DNA from: RCIO01 sp964629765 | GTDB taxonomy: Bacteria > Pseudomonadota > Alphaproteobacteria > Rhizobiales > Rhizobiaceae | Length of the DNA: 64,000 bases | Assembly (NCBI GenBank): GCA_964629765.1 | Contig: CAZVTK010000004.1 | Span: forward strand, 32,175 to 96,174 | Direction of reading: 5' to 3' | In this document: one piece after another, positions 1 to 9,985 of the stretch | Layout of the letters: each line of letters starts with the position of its first letter | Position numbering within the stretch: position 1 is the stretch's first letter | Notes under the pieces: model-generated | Told to the model about the DNA's origin: nothing | What the model saw: the letters and a program-made list of their open reading frames with translations, nothing else | Databases searched by the model: none | Program-made: the position numbers and the translations under genes

Positions 1-686
1 AAGATGGGATCCAGCCCGCCCGCCGAATAGAGCACGAACAGGCCGACGGCGATCAGCGCGGTGAGCTTGACCACCGCTTCCAGCGCAATGGCCGCGACGA
101 CGCCGTGGTGCTGCTCCTTGGCGTCGACGTTGCGGGTGCCGAACAGGATGGTGAAGACCGCCATGCCGGCCGCCACGCCGAGCGCCAGCCCGACCTCGTC
201 CCAGCCTTCGAGGCTGCCGCGGCCGAACTCCGACGAGCCGGCGATGGCCTCGATGGACGAGGTGACCGCCTTGAGCTGCAAGGCGATGTAGGGCGCAATG
301 GCGATGACCGCCATGACGGTGACGAGCACGCCGAGCCGGCTCGACTTGCCGAAGCGCGACGACAAAAGGTCGGCCAGCGAGGTGATGCGCTGGTCGTGGC
401 TGATGCGCACCAGCCGCCGCAGGATGAACCACCAGCCGATGAAGACCAGCGTCGGCCCGAGATAGATGGTGACGAATTCGAGTCCGTTGCGCGCCGCCGA
501 GCCGACCGCGCCGTAGAAGGTCCAGCTCGTGCAGTAGACGGAGATGGACAGGGTGTAGACGAAGGGCGAGCGCAGGAAGCCGCCGGCGCGGCTGCGCGTG
601 TGGCGGTCGCCGAGATAGGCGACGAGGAAGAGCAGGCCGACATAGCCGACCGCCGTGGCGATCACCAGGTCGGCGGTCAGCGTCAT
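1..686 (-). CDS. Sodium/solute symporter-type N-terminal part of a CbrA-like sensor kinase (partial)
   Basis: The visible 228 codons encode the N-terminal part of a multi-spanning membrane protein with the sodium/solute symporter (SSS/SLC5) fold. The stretch VYCTSWTFYGAVGSAARNG (residues 50-68), followed by YLGPTLVFIGWW, is typical (from knowledge of the family) of sensor kinases such as CbrA, in which an SSS transporter domain precedes the histidine-kinase part. That kinase part would lie beyond base 1 and is not seen. The start ATG overlaps the stop of the small upstream gene (ATGA), so the protein is translationally coupled to a small gene and a response regulator. A plain SSS transporter is the alternative, but the response-regulator context favours a kinase. 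Confidence 0.7.
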   Translation of the reverse strand, partial: MTLTADLVIATAVGYVGLLFLVAYLGDRHTRSRAGGFLRSPFVYTLSISVYCTSWTFYGAVGSAARNGLEFVTIYLGPTLVFIGWWFILRRLVRISHDQRITSLADLLSSRFGKSSRLGVLVTVMAVIAIAPYIALQLKAVTSSIEAIAGSSEFGRGSLEGWDEVGLALGVAAGMAVFTILFGTRNVDAKEQHHGVVAAIALEAVVKLTALIAVGLFVLYSAGGLDPI

Positions 687-934
687 GGCCGCCTGCCCGT
701 CTCGCGGCCCTTTTCGCGGCCCGGCGGCGGGGGCGTGTCGTCCGGCAGCAAGCGGCTGAACCTCCACGCCACCGCCACCAGCACCATCCACAGCGCGAAG
801 ACGTAGACCGTCTCGACCGGCACACCGAAGGGCCGCGCGTCGAAGCGGAACAGCAGCACGACCGGCGGCAGGACGGCGAGCGCCCCGAACAGGGTGAAGA
901 CGAAGGAGGCGGCGACGAGCTTGCGGCGGGTCAT
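683..934 (-). CDS. Small membrane protein with two predicted transmembrane helices
   Basis: An 83-residue protein starting MTRRKLV. Two hydrophobic segments are visible, about residues 7-29 (VAASFVFTLFGALAVLPPVV) and 41-59 (VYVFALWMVLVAVAWRF), followed by a charged, proline-rich tail. It lies between a response regulator (stop one base upstream of this start) and the symporter-type kinase gene, which it overlaps by four bases. This arrangement resembles the small subunits that accompany some SSS transporters, so a role in assembly of the neighbouring membrane protein is an inference. No function is recognised. A longer start at 1024 is rejected because it would run deep into the response-regulator gene. 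Confidence 0.65.
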   Translation of the reverse strand: MTRRKLVAASFVFTLFGALAVLPPVVLLFRFDARPFGVPVETVYVFALWMVLVAVAWRFSRLLPDDTPPPPGREKGRETGRRP

Positions 935-935
935 G

Positions 936-1343
936 TCAGGCGCGACCGCCCGGTGACGGCCGCTCCTCCGCCGGTGCCCGGTCGAGCAGCGCCCGCACGG
1001 CGCTGACGACGTCGGCGTTGGCATAGGGCTTGGTGACGAAGCTGTCGGCGCCGAGCTGCTCGGCGATCCGCCGGTCCTGGTGCTGGCCCTTGGCCGTCAG
1101 CACGAGCACCGGCAGCGCGGCGGTCGCCGGATCGCCCCTGATCTGCTTCAGCACCTCGAAGCCCGACCGTTTCGGCAGCATGATGTCGAGCACCAGCACG
1201 CGCGGGCGCTCCTGCCGCACCGCGCCCATCACCGCCTCGCCGTCGGTGACCGACCTGATGCTCCAGCCGGCGCGCTGGAGGACGAAGCTCAGCGCCTCCA
1301 GAATGCTCGGCTCGTCCTCGGCAATGAGGATGTCTGTCGCCAC
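936..1343 (-). CDS. Single-domain response regulator
   Basis: A 135-residue receiver domain without an output domain. The acidic pocket (AEDEP, residues 8-12), the phospho-acceptor Asp53 in VLVLDIMLP, the conserved threonine in VLVLTAKGQ and the lysine in FVTKPYAN are all present, so it should be phosphorylatable. The start chosen is a GTG at 1343 because GGAGGA lies six bases upstream; the upstream in-frame ATG at 1421 would add an implausible Gly/Pro-rich tail. It is the first gene of a compact operon with the small membrane protein and the symporter-type sensor, suggesting it is a partner of that kinase. Its output is probably by protein-protein interaction. Confidence 0.85.
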   Translation of the reverse strand: MATDILIAEDEPSILEALSFVLQRAGWSIRSVTDGEAVMGAVRQERPRVLVLDIMLPKRSGFEVLKQIRGDPATAALPVLVLTAKGQHQDRRIAEQLGADSFVTKPYANADVVSAVRALLDRAPAEERPSPGGRA

Positions 1344-1446
1344 ACTCGCTCCTCCCGCCCCTTCCCCCGAAGGAGCCCCTTCTTTTGTGAGCAGATAACC
1401 CCAACTTCGAGGATTGGCCAAGCCCGTTGAGGCAGGTCCACCGAGG

Positions 1447-3027
1447 TCAGGCCGACAGCAGCGGCGGCGGCTCCTCCCCGCCCGGCGCCCAAGGCGCCTC
1501 CTGTCGGCTGGCGCAGTCCGGGCGCGTGCACAGCCGGCAGGTCGGCCCCACGGGCACGTCGAGGCGCGCGTCGGTCAGGTCCAGCCCGTTGGCGTAGACG
1601 GTGGCGTCGGCATGGAGGATGTCGGTGATGAGCAGCACCGAATGCGGCGGCGCGATATCGGCGAAGCCGCTCGCGCGCCGCGCCACCGCCTTGGCGACGA
1701 ACAGGAAGCGCGAGCCGTCGGCGAAGCGGGCGACCTGCCGCACCGGCTGGCCGGGCGACCTGAATGCGGCGTAGATGGCCCAGAGCGGGCAGGCATGGCC
1801 GCTGCTGGGCAAAAGCAGGCCCGGCAGCGGGAAATGCTTGGAGAGGCGGCCGGCCGGATCTGCCCGCAGGAAGCCGAACGGTATGCCCTCCGCCTCCGGC
1901 CGCCGCAGCGTCACCAGCCGGTGGGCGATCTGCTCGAAGCTGGCATTGTAGCGCTCGCTCAGCGCGTCGACGTCGTAGCGCAGCGCCTTCGCGTCGGCGG
2001 CGAAGCGCTCGTACGGTAGCAGGATCGCGCCGGCTATGTAGGAGGCGAGATAGCGGGCGGCGCCCCGCCGCGCCGTGTCGGAGGTCAGCCGCGCCGCCGC
2101 CGCCTCGGCGGCCAGCACGTCGCGGCTCGACAGCTCGGCCAGCAGCCGCGCCATCTGGAACTGCCGCGTCGACTGCGGCACCGTGTTGCGGAACCACAGC
2201 GTGCGCGAGGCGGGATCGTAGCCGAAGGCGCTGCCGGCGCGCGCCGCCGCCGAGCGCTGGACGGCGACGCCGAATCCGTCGGCCAGCAGCGCGCCGAGCG
2301 TCGCCTCGCTGAACGGCTCGCCTTCCCCTATACGGGCGCGCAGCGCCGCCGCGCGCTCCTCCAGCGCCGGGAAATAGTTCTGCGCGGCGAAGATCATGTC
2401 GTCCACCTCGCGCCGCGCCGAGGCGAAGCCGCGCGCGCTCGACGTCTGGTCGAACTGGCCGATGAGGTTGCGCGCCACGGCGCTGAGGGTGCGCGTCTCG
2501 CGGCCGATGGAGCCGAGGAACCGCTTCTGCTCCTCGGCGCTGAGGTCCGGCGTGCCTTCGAGGATCTCGGCGCCCGAGCGGATGGCCGTGATGCCCGACA
2601 CCACCTGATGGAGAAGCTGCGACAGCAGCGGGTCGGCGCGCAGCCGGTCGGCATAGGCTTCCGCGTCGGCCACCGCCGCCGCGTAGGAGCGGTACAGCCG
2701 GGCGAACAGCCGGGCGATGTCGGGCGCCGTCGCGACGAGGTGGCGCGCCTCGTCCAGCCCCATGCGGCTGTCGGCGAGCACGGGATCGGCCAGCGCCTCC
2801 ACCAGCTCGTTGATGAGCCGGTGCTCGGCCTGCCCCGTCAGCTCGTCCATGTCCATGGCGAGCTCGGCCGCGATGCGCCGCAGCAGCGAGCCGCCGACCT
2901 GGCGCTTGTTGGCCTCGATCAGGTTGAGATAGCTCGGCGACACGCCGACGCTGCGCGCCAGCGCCGCCTGCGAGACGCCGATCGCCTTGCGGCGCGTTGA
3001 TATCCTGAGCCCGATGGGCGCCCGCAC
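1447..3027 (-). CDS. XRE-family regulator with IrrE-like and DUF2083 domains (short-chain fatty acyl-CoA regulator family)
   Basis: A 526-residue transcription factor. An N-terminal XRE helix-turn-helix (about residues 5-62, with SQAALARSVGVSPSYLNLIE) is followed by a long helical middle region, an IrrE/ImmA-type region (about 300-390) and a C-terminal DUF2083-type segment with a cysteine cluster near CRLCTRPDCASRQE that could bind metal or an iron-sulfur centre. This architecture is that of ScfR/RamB/MccR-like regulators of short-chain acyl-CoA metabolism. It starts at GTG 3027 with AAGGCGG close upstream. It is divergent from the ABC transporter operon at 3199, so control of that operon or autoregulation from the shared 171-base region is plausible. 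The actual target is unknown. Confidence 0.8.
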   Translation of the reverse strand: MRAPIGLRISTRRKAIGVSQAALARSVGVSPSYLNLIEANKRQVGGSLLRRIAAELAMDMDELTGQAEHRLINELVEALADPVLADSRMGLDEARHLVATAPDIARLFARLYRSYAAAVADAEAYADRLRADPLLSQLLHQVVSGITAIRSGAEILEGTPDLSAEEQKRFLGSIGRETRTLSAVARNLIGQFDQTSSARGFASARREVDDMIFAAQNYFPALEERAAALRARIGEGEPFSEATLGALLADGFGVAVQRSAAARAGSAFGYDPASRTLWFRNTVPQSTRQFQMARLLAELSSRDVLAAEAAAARLTSDTARRGAARYLASYIAGAILLPYERFAADAKALRYDVDALSERYNASFEQIAHRLVTLRRPEAEGIPFGFLRADPAGRLSKHFPLPGLLLPSSGHACPLWAIYAAFRSPGQPVRQVARFADGSRFLFVAKAVARRASGFADIAPPHSVLLITDILHADATVYANGLDLTDARLDVPVGPTCRLCTRPDCASRQEAPWAPGGEEPPPLLSA

Positions 3028-3074
3028 GGTCCCGCCTTGTCAATCCATTGACTGGTTTCTTATCCCGACAGTCG

Positions 3075-3121
3075 AAGAATTTACAAGAATTTCCTTGAAG
3101 AACAATAGCATATTGTATGGC
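3075..3121. promoter_or_regulatory. AT-rich divergent control region with candidate operator and promoter
   Basis: The 171 bases between the regulator and the binding-protein gene contain the direct repeat AAGAATTT at 3075 and 3086 (11-base period) and the small dyad CAAG-N6-CTTG. Just downstream is a weak promoter-like pair, TTGAAG (3095) and TATGGC (3116). This is by far the most AT-rich stretch nearby, as expected for a divergent promoter. Which protein binds it is not known. Confidence 0.35.
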
Positions 3122-3198
3122 TGTCAACGCACGACGATAGTGCCGTCGCGGGGAGCCTGCTGCTCAGGTTCTGGCTTCCGCGATCAAGGAGGAGAACA

Positions 3199-4557
3199 AT
3201 GAGCGAACTCAAGCGCGGGATCTCCCGCCGCAACGTATTGCGTACCGGCCTTGCCGGCATCGTCGCCACCGGCACCGCGCCGCTGGTATTCTCGCGCGGC
3301 GCATGGGCGCAGGAATTCTGCAACAATCCGACCGGCAGCACGGTGACCTTCGGCCTCAACCTGCCGCTGACCGGCACCTATGCCGAAGAGGGCGCGGACG
3401 AGCAGAAAGCCTACGAGCTGGCGATCAAGCATCTCAACGGCGAGGGCGACGGCGGCCTGCTGAGCGTCCTGAAGCCGTCGGCGCTGAAGGGCAACGGCAT
3501 CCTCGGCAAGAAGGTCCAGTATGTCAGCTCGGACAGCCAGACCAAGTCCGACGTGGCCCGCGCCGGCGCCACCCGCATGATCGAGCGCGACGGCGCCATC
3601 ATGGTCACCGGCGGCTCGTCCTCGGGCGAGGCGATCGCGGTGCAGAGCCTGTGCCAGGAGCTCGGCGTCATCTTCATGGCCGGCCTCACCCACTCCAACG
3701 ACACCACCGGCAAGGACAAGCGGCGCTACGGCTTCCGCCACTTCTTCAACGCCTACCAGTCGGGCATCGCCATCGCGCCGGTGCTGAGCAAGGCATACGG
3801 CAACGATCGCCGCGCCTACCACCTGACGGCGGACTACACCTGGGGCTGGACGCAGGAAGAGTCGATCAAGGCCGCCACCGAGGCGCTCGGCTGGCAGACG
3901 GTTCAGCTCGTGCGCACCCCGCTCGGCGCAGCCGACTACTCGCAGTACCTCACGCCGGTGCTGAATTCGGGCGCCGACGTGCTGATCCTGAACCACTACG
4001 GCAACGACATGGTCAACTCGCTGACCCAGGCCGTGCAGTTCGGCATGCGCGACCGCCAGGCCAACGGCAAGCAGTTCGAGATCGTCGTGCCGCTGTTCTC
4101 CGAACTGATGGCCAAGGGCGCCGGCGAGAACATCAAGGGCATCTTCGGCACCTCGAACTGGCACTGGAACCTTCAGGACGAGGGCTCGCAGGCGTTCACC
4201 AAGTCGTTCGGCGCCGCTTACGGCCAGCCGCCTTCGCAGGCCGCCCACACGGCCTATGTGCAGGCGCTGCTTTATGCCGACGCGGTCGAGCGGGCCGGCA
4301 CCTTCTATCCGCCGGAGGTGATCAAGGCGCTGGAAGGCTTCGAGTTCGACGGCATGGGCAACGGCAAGACGCTCTATCGCGCCGAGGACCATCAGTGCAT
4401 GAAGTCGGTGCTGGTGGTGCAGGGCAACGACAAGCCGACCAGCCAGTTCGACGTGCTGAACGTGATCGAGGAAGTCGGTCGCGACGTCACCACCTACGAT
4501 CCGGCCATCTTCGGAGGCGAACTCGGCGCCGCGGAGCCGGTCCCGCAATGCCGCTGA
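3199..4557 (+). CDS. Branched-chain amino acid/amide-type ABC transporter solute-binding protein (Tat signal)
   Basis: A 452-residue type I periplasmic binding protein (Peripla_BP_6, HAAT family). The N-terminus carries a twin-arginine signal (SRRNVLR, residues 9-15) followed by a hydrophobic segment and probable cleavage after GAWAQ, so export is likely by the Tat route. The mature part begins with the family hallmark TFGLNLPLTGTYAEEGADE. AAGGAGGAG lies just upstream of the ATG. It is the first gene of a five-gene transporter operon, separated from the first permease by a strong hairpin, which usually gives excess binding protein. The ligand may be an amino acid, amide, urea or a small aromatic or acyl compound; sequence alone does not decide. 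Confidence 0.9.
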   Translation: MSELKRGISRRNVLRTGLAGIVATGTAPLVFSRGAWAQEFCNNPTGSTVTFGLNLPLTGTYAEEGADEQKAYELAIKHLNGEGDGGLLSVLKPSALKGNGILGKKVQYVSSDSQTKSDVARAGATRMIERDGAIMVTGGSSSGEAIAVQSLCQELGVIFMAGLTHSNDTTGKDKRRYGFRHFFNAYQSGIAIAPVLSKAYGNDRRAYHLTADYTWGWTQEESIKAATEALGWQTVQLVRTPLGAADYSQYLTPVLNSGADVLILNHYGNDMVNSLTQAVQFGMRDRQANGKQFEIVVPLFSELMAKGAGENIKGIFGTSNWHWNLQDEGSQAFTKSFGAAYGQPPSQAAHTAYVQALLYADAVERAGTFYPPEVIKALEGFEFDGMGNGKTLYRAEDHQCMKSVLVVQGNDKPTSQFDVLNVIEEVGRDVTTYDPAIFGGELGAAEPVPQCR

Positions 4558-4569
4558 TCTGAGGCGTTT

Positions 4570-4600
4570 TCCGCCCCGCCGTCTCGGCGGGGCGGATTTT
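4570..4600 (+). terminator. Intra-operon hairpin (attenuating terminator)
   Basis: A 12-bp GC-rich stem (arms CCGCCCCGCCG at 4571-4581 and its complement at 4585-4595, plus one flanking T-A pair) with a three-base loop is followed by TTTT. It lies in the 75-base gap between the binding-protein gene and the first permease gene. It probably terminates part of the transcripts so that the binding protein is made in excess of the membrane components. Confidence 0.8.
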
Positions 4601-4632
4601 GCTCGACCGGGAGACGGGCCGGGGAGGCCGTG

Positions 4633-5664
4633 ATGTTCGAAGTCATCTTTCTTCAGTTCCTGAACGGGCTGGACAAGGGCAGCGCCTACGCGCTCATCGC
4701 CCTCGGTCTCACCCTGGTGTTCGGAACGCTGGGCGTGGTCAATTTCGCGCATGGCGCCCTGTTCATGCTGGGCGCGTTCTGCGCGGTGGCCTTCCGGCGA
4801 CTGCTGACGCTTGAGACCGTTACGGTCGATCCGACGAAGCTTTCCCCCTGGGGCGCGCCCATCGAAATCCGCGAGCCGCTGGTGCAGGCGTGGTTCGGCG
4901 ATCTCGGTGCGGTTCTGGTCAATTATTCCGTCCCCATCTCGCTGCTTCTGGCGGTGCCCGTGATGCTCGCCATCGGCATCGGCATGGAGCGCGGGCTCAT
5001 CAAGTATTTCTACAAGCGGCCCCACGCCGAGCAGATTCTCGTCACCTTCGGCCTCGCCATCGTGATCGGCGAGATCGTCAAGGCGATGTTCGGACCGAAC
5101 CCGCATCCGCAGCCCATGCCGACCGACCTGCGCGGCGCGGCCGACATCGGCGCCTGGCTCGGCATGCAGGCCGGCGTCATCACCTACCCGCTGTGGCGGC
5201 TGGTCTACTTCCTGTTCGCCATGGCGGTGATCGGCGCGGTCTTCGCCTTCCTCCAGTTCACCACCTTCGGCATGGTGGTGCGCGCCGGCATGGCCGACCG
5301 CGAGACGGTGGGGCTGCTGGGCATCAACATCGACAGGCGCTTCACCATCATGTTCGGCATCGCCGCGGTCGTCGCCGGCATGGCGGGCGTGATGTACACG
5401 CCGCTGCTGCCGCCGAACTACACGATCGGCATGGACTTCCTGGTGATCTCCTTCGTCGTCGTCGTGGTGGGCGGCATGGGCTCGCTGCCCGGCGCGGTGA
5501 CCTCCGGCTTCCTGCTCGGCATCCTGCAATCCTTCGCCTCGATGCATCAGGTGAAAGCCTTCGTCCCCGGCATCGACCAGATCATCATCTACCTCGTCGC
5601 CGTCATCATCCTGCTCGTGCGTCCTCGCGGACTGATGGGCCGTCGCGGCGTGATGGAGGCGTAA
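4633..5664 (+). CDS. Branched-chain amino acid-type ABC transporter permease (LivH-like)
   Basis: A 343-residue inner-membrane permease with the LivH signature near the N-terminus (SAYALIALGLTLVFGTLGVVNF, residues about 17-38) and several further hydrophobic helices. The conserved loop with GLLGINIDRRF that contacts the ATPase is near residue 230. ATG 4633 is preferred over the adjacent GTG 4630 because the GGGGAGG sequence at 4621 then has normal spacing. It is followed by the second permease with no gap (stop TAA immediately before ATG). It forms the membrane channel with the next gene product; the substrate is set by the binding protein. Confidence 0.9.
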   Translation: MFEVIFLQFLNGLDKGSAYALIALGLTLVFGTLGVVNFAHGALFMLGAFCAVAFRRLLTLETVTVDPTKLSPWGAPIEIREPLVQAWFGDLGAVLVNYSVPISLLLAVPVMLAIGIGMERGLIKYFYKRPHAEQILVTFGLAIVIGEIVKAMFGPNPHPQPMPTDLRGAADIGAWLGMQAGVITYPLWRLVYFLFAMAVIGAVFAFLQFTTFGMVVRAGMADRETVGLLGINIDRRFTIMFGIAAVVAGMAGVMYTPLLPPNYTIGMDFLVISFVVVVVGGMGSLPGAVTSGFLLGILQSFASMHQVKAFVPGIDQIIIYLVAVIILLVRPRGLMGRRGVMEA

Positions 5665-6816
5665 ATGGCGGACTTCATGTCACGCAGGGACCTCACGCTC
5701 CTCGTCGGCTTCGCCGCCGTCGTGCTGCTGCTGCCGATCCTGGCCACCCCGTTCGGGGCGGCCTATCCGGACCTGCTCCAGCGCTTCATGATCTTCGGCA
5801 TCTTCGCCATCGGCTTCAACATCCTGTTCGGACTGACCGGCTACCTCTCCTTCGGCCACGCAGCCTTCTTCGGCGTGGGATCCTACGCCGCGATGTGGTC
5901 GTTCAAGCTGCTCAGCCTGAACGCCGTGCCCGCGATCCTCTTCGCGGTGCTGCTTTCCGGCCTGTTCGCGCTTGCCGTCGGCTACGTGTCGCTGCGTCGC
6001 TCGGGCATCTACTTCTCGATCCTGACGCTGGCCTTCGCGCAGATGAGCTACAACCTCGCCTATTCTGTGCTGACCCCGATCACCAACGGCGAAACGGGGC
6101 TGCGCATGGCGCTCAACGATCCGCGCGTGCTGGACCGGCTGTTCTTCGACGCGCCGGCCGGCATGCCGGTGCCCAGCCTGTTCGGCCTGTCGCTGTCGGG
6201 CTGGAGCGGCTTCTACTTCTCCGCCGCGTTCCTGCTGGCGACGTTCTTCCTTGCCATGCGCATCACGAATTCGCCCTTCGGCATGATGCTCAAGGGCATC
6301 AAGTCGAACCAGAACCGCATGAGCTACACCGGCTTCAACACGCGACCCTACACGCTGACCGCCTTCGTCATCTCCGGCATGCTGGCGGGCCTCGCCGGCT
6401 CGCTGCTGGTCGTCACCGACCCGCTGGCCGGCGCGGAGCGCATGCAGTGGACGGCCTCGGGCGAGGTGGTGCTGATGACCATCCTCGGCGGCGTCGGCAC
6501 GCTCGTCGGCCCGGTGATCGGCGCCTGGCTGATCAAATATTTCGAGAACATCTTCTCGTCCTTCAACGACAACGTGCTCAACGGTTTCTACGCCTTCCTG
6601 CCGGACGGGCTGCGCGAGGTGATGGTGGCCATCAGCGGCAAGTTCGTCGGCGAAGGCTGGCACCTGTCGCTCGGCCTGCTGTTCGTGCTGATCGTCGTGT
6701 TCCTGCCCGGCGGCATCATGGAAGGCGCAAGGCGCATCGGCGCCTGGATGAAGCGCCCGCGCAACGGCGCGCGGGCCGAACGTCAGCGCCAGCTCAGCCC
6801 GACGGCTGCGGAATAG
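5665..6816 (+). CDS. Branched-chain amino acid-type ABC transporter permease (LivM-like)
   Basis: A 383-residue inner-membrane permease. It has multiple hydrophobic helices and the LivM hallmark FNILFGLTGYLSFGHAAFFGVGSY (split here: FNILFGLTGYL at about residue 52, then SFGHAAFFGVG). The EAA-like loop GIKSNQNRMSYTGFNT, which should contact the ATPases, is near residue 212. The start directly abuts the previous stop codon. It is about 50-60 residues longer than a typical LivM core, with a basic C-terminal tail (GAWMKRPRNGARAERQRQ). It pairs with the LivH-like protein to form the translocation path. Confidence 0.9.
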   Translation: MADFMSRRDLTLLVGFAAVVLLLPILATPFGAAYPDLLQRFMIFGIFAIGFNILFGLTGYLSFGHAAFFGVGSYAAMWSFKLLSLNAVPAILFAVLLSGLFALAVGYVSLRRSGIYFSILTLAFAQMSYNLAYSVLTPITNGETGLRMALNDPRVLDRLFFDAPAGMPVPSLFGLSLSGWSGFYFSAAFLLATFFLAMRITNSPFGMMLKGIKSNQNRMSYTGFNTRPYTLTAFVISGMLAGLAGSLLVVTDPLAGAERMQWTASGEVVLMTILGGVGTLVGPVIGAWLIKYFENIFSSFNDNVLNGFYAFLPDGLREVMVAISGKFVGEGWHLSLGLLFVLIVVFLPGGIMEGARRIGAWMKRPRNGARAERQRQLSPTAAE

Positions 6817-6828
6817 GAGGCTCGCGCC

Positions 6829-7601
6829 ATGCCGACCACCCCCCGCGACAACATCGTCCTGCACGTCGCCGACGTGCACAAGCGCTTCGGCGGCCTCCAC
6901 GCCCTGTCCGACATCGACCTCCAGGTCGAGGAGGGCAAGACGCACGCCATCATCGGCCCGAACGGCGCCGGCAAGTCGACGCTGCTCAACGTCATCATCG
7001 GCAGGCTGCCGCCGTCCAGCGGCGCCGTCGTGTTCGACGGCATCGTGCTGACCGGCAAGAAGCCGCACGAGATCAACCAGCTCGGCGTCGCCCGCGTCTT
7101 CCAGACGCCGGAAATCTTCGCCGACCTGTCGATCCTCCAGAACGTGATGACGCCCGCCTTCGCCAAGCGCGACGGCGCCTTCAGGATCAACATGTTCCGC
7201 TCGGTCGACAACGAGCGCGGCATCCGCGAGGAGGCCGAGGCCATCCTCGAGGACGTCGGCCTCATCAGCCAGCGCGACAATCATGCCGGCGCCCTGTCGC
7301 GCGGCGACAAGCGCCGGCTGGAGCTGGCCATGTGCCTGATCCAGAAGCCGCGCCTGCTGCTGCTCGACGAGCCGACGGCGGGCATGAGCCGCCACGACAC
7401 CAACACCACCATCGAGCTCCTGAAGAAGATCAAGGCGCGCGGCATGACCAAGGTCATCATCGAGCACGACATGCATGTCGTGTTCTCGCTGGCCGACAAG
7501 ATCACGGTGCTGGCCGGCGGGCGCATCATCTCGGAGGGGCTGCCCGACCAGGTGCGCCGCGACCCGCGCGTGCAGGAAGCCTATCTCGGAGGAGCACACT
7601 G

Positions 7602-7602
<1 letters not shown>
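6829..7602 (+). CDS. Branched-chain amino acid-type ABC transporter ATP-binding protein (LivG-like)
   Basis: A 257-residue ATPase. Walker A is GPNGAGKST (about residues 44-52), the Q-loop region is FQTPEIFADLSI, Walker B with catalytic glutamate is LLLLDEPTAGM, and the switch histidine is in IEHDMHVVFSLAD. The ABC signature is unusual, LSRGDKRRLELA in place of LSGGQ; the second position Arg and the GD pair are seen in part of this transporter family. AGGAGG precedes the ATG. The stop overlaps the start of the second ATPase by one base, as expected for a heterodimeric ATPase pair. Confidence 0.92.
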
Positions 7603-8366
<764 letters not shown>

Positions 8367-8396
8367 GCGGGGCCATCTGAGCGGGACGGGCGCGCC

Positions 8397-9136
<740 letters not shown>

Positions 9137-9140
<4 letters not shown>

Positions 9141-9985
9141 GCGGCCTCCCACGACGAGCGGTCGAGCACCGGCAGCTCGGCGCGCGTCTCGTCCATGCGC
9201 GGCACCGAGGCGATGAGCCCGCGCGTATAGGGGTGCGTCGCCCGGTCGAGCGCGCCCGCCGCGCATTCCTCGACGATGCGGCCGCGATACATCACGAGGA
9301 TGCGGTCGCAGAACTGCGAGACGAGCTCGAGGTCGTGGCTGATGAAGATCAGCCCCATGCCCTTGCGGGTGATGAGGTCGTTCATCAGCCGCAGCACCTC
9401 GCCCTGCACCGACACGTCGAGCGCCGAGGTCGGCTCGTCGGCGATCAGGATCGCCGGCTCGGGGATCAGCATCATGGCGATCATCACGCGCTGGCCCATG
9501 CCGCCCGACACCTCGTGCGGGTAGAGGCCGAACACCCGCTCCGGGTCGCGGATCTGCACGGCGTCGAGCATCTCCAGCACGCGCCGGCGGATCTGCCGGC
9601 GCGGCAGGTGCTCGTGCACGGCCAGCGCCTCGCCGATCTGCTCGCCGACGGTCATCACCGGGTTGAGCGAGAATTTCGGATCCTGCATCACCATGGAGAT
9701 GCGCGCGCCGCGGATGCGCCGCATCTGCGCCTCGCTCGCCGACAGAAGGTCGATGCCGTCGAAGCGCAGCTGGTCGGCGCTCACCTCGCCCGGCTTGCGG
9801 ATGAGCCTCAGGATGGAGCGCCCGGTCAGCGACTTGCCCGACCCGCTCTCGCCGACGATGCCCAGCCGCTCGCGGCCGAGCGCGAAGGAGACGCCGCGCA
9901 CCACCTCCACCGGCCCGGTCGGCGTCGGAAAGCGCACGCGCAAATTCTCGACCTCCAGCAGCGGCGCGCTCCCCTTCTCGATCAT
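9137..9985 (-). CDS. Dipeptide/oligopeptide-type ABC transporter ATP-binding protein (DppD-like)
   Basis: A 282-residue ATPase starting MIEKGSAPLLEVENLRV. Walker A GESGSGKSL (about residue 42), Q-loop MVMQDPKFSLNPVMTV, signature VSGGMGQRVMIAMML (Gly-Met instead of the usual GGQ/GGM pattern) and Walker B ILIADEPTSALDVSVQGE are visible, with the C-terminal oligopeptide/dipeptide extension HPYTRGLIASVPRMD. The start overlaps the stop of the permease gene by four bases. It forms the asymmetric ATPase pair with the DppF-like protein. Confidence 0.9.
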
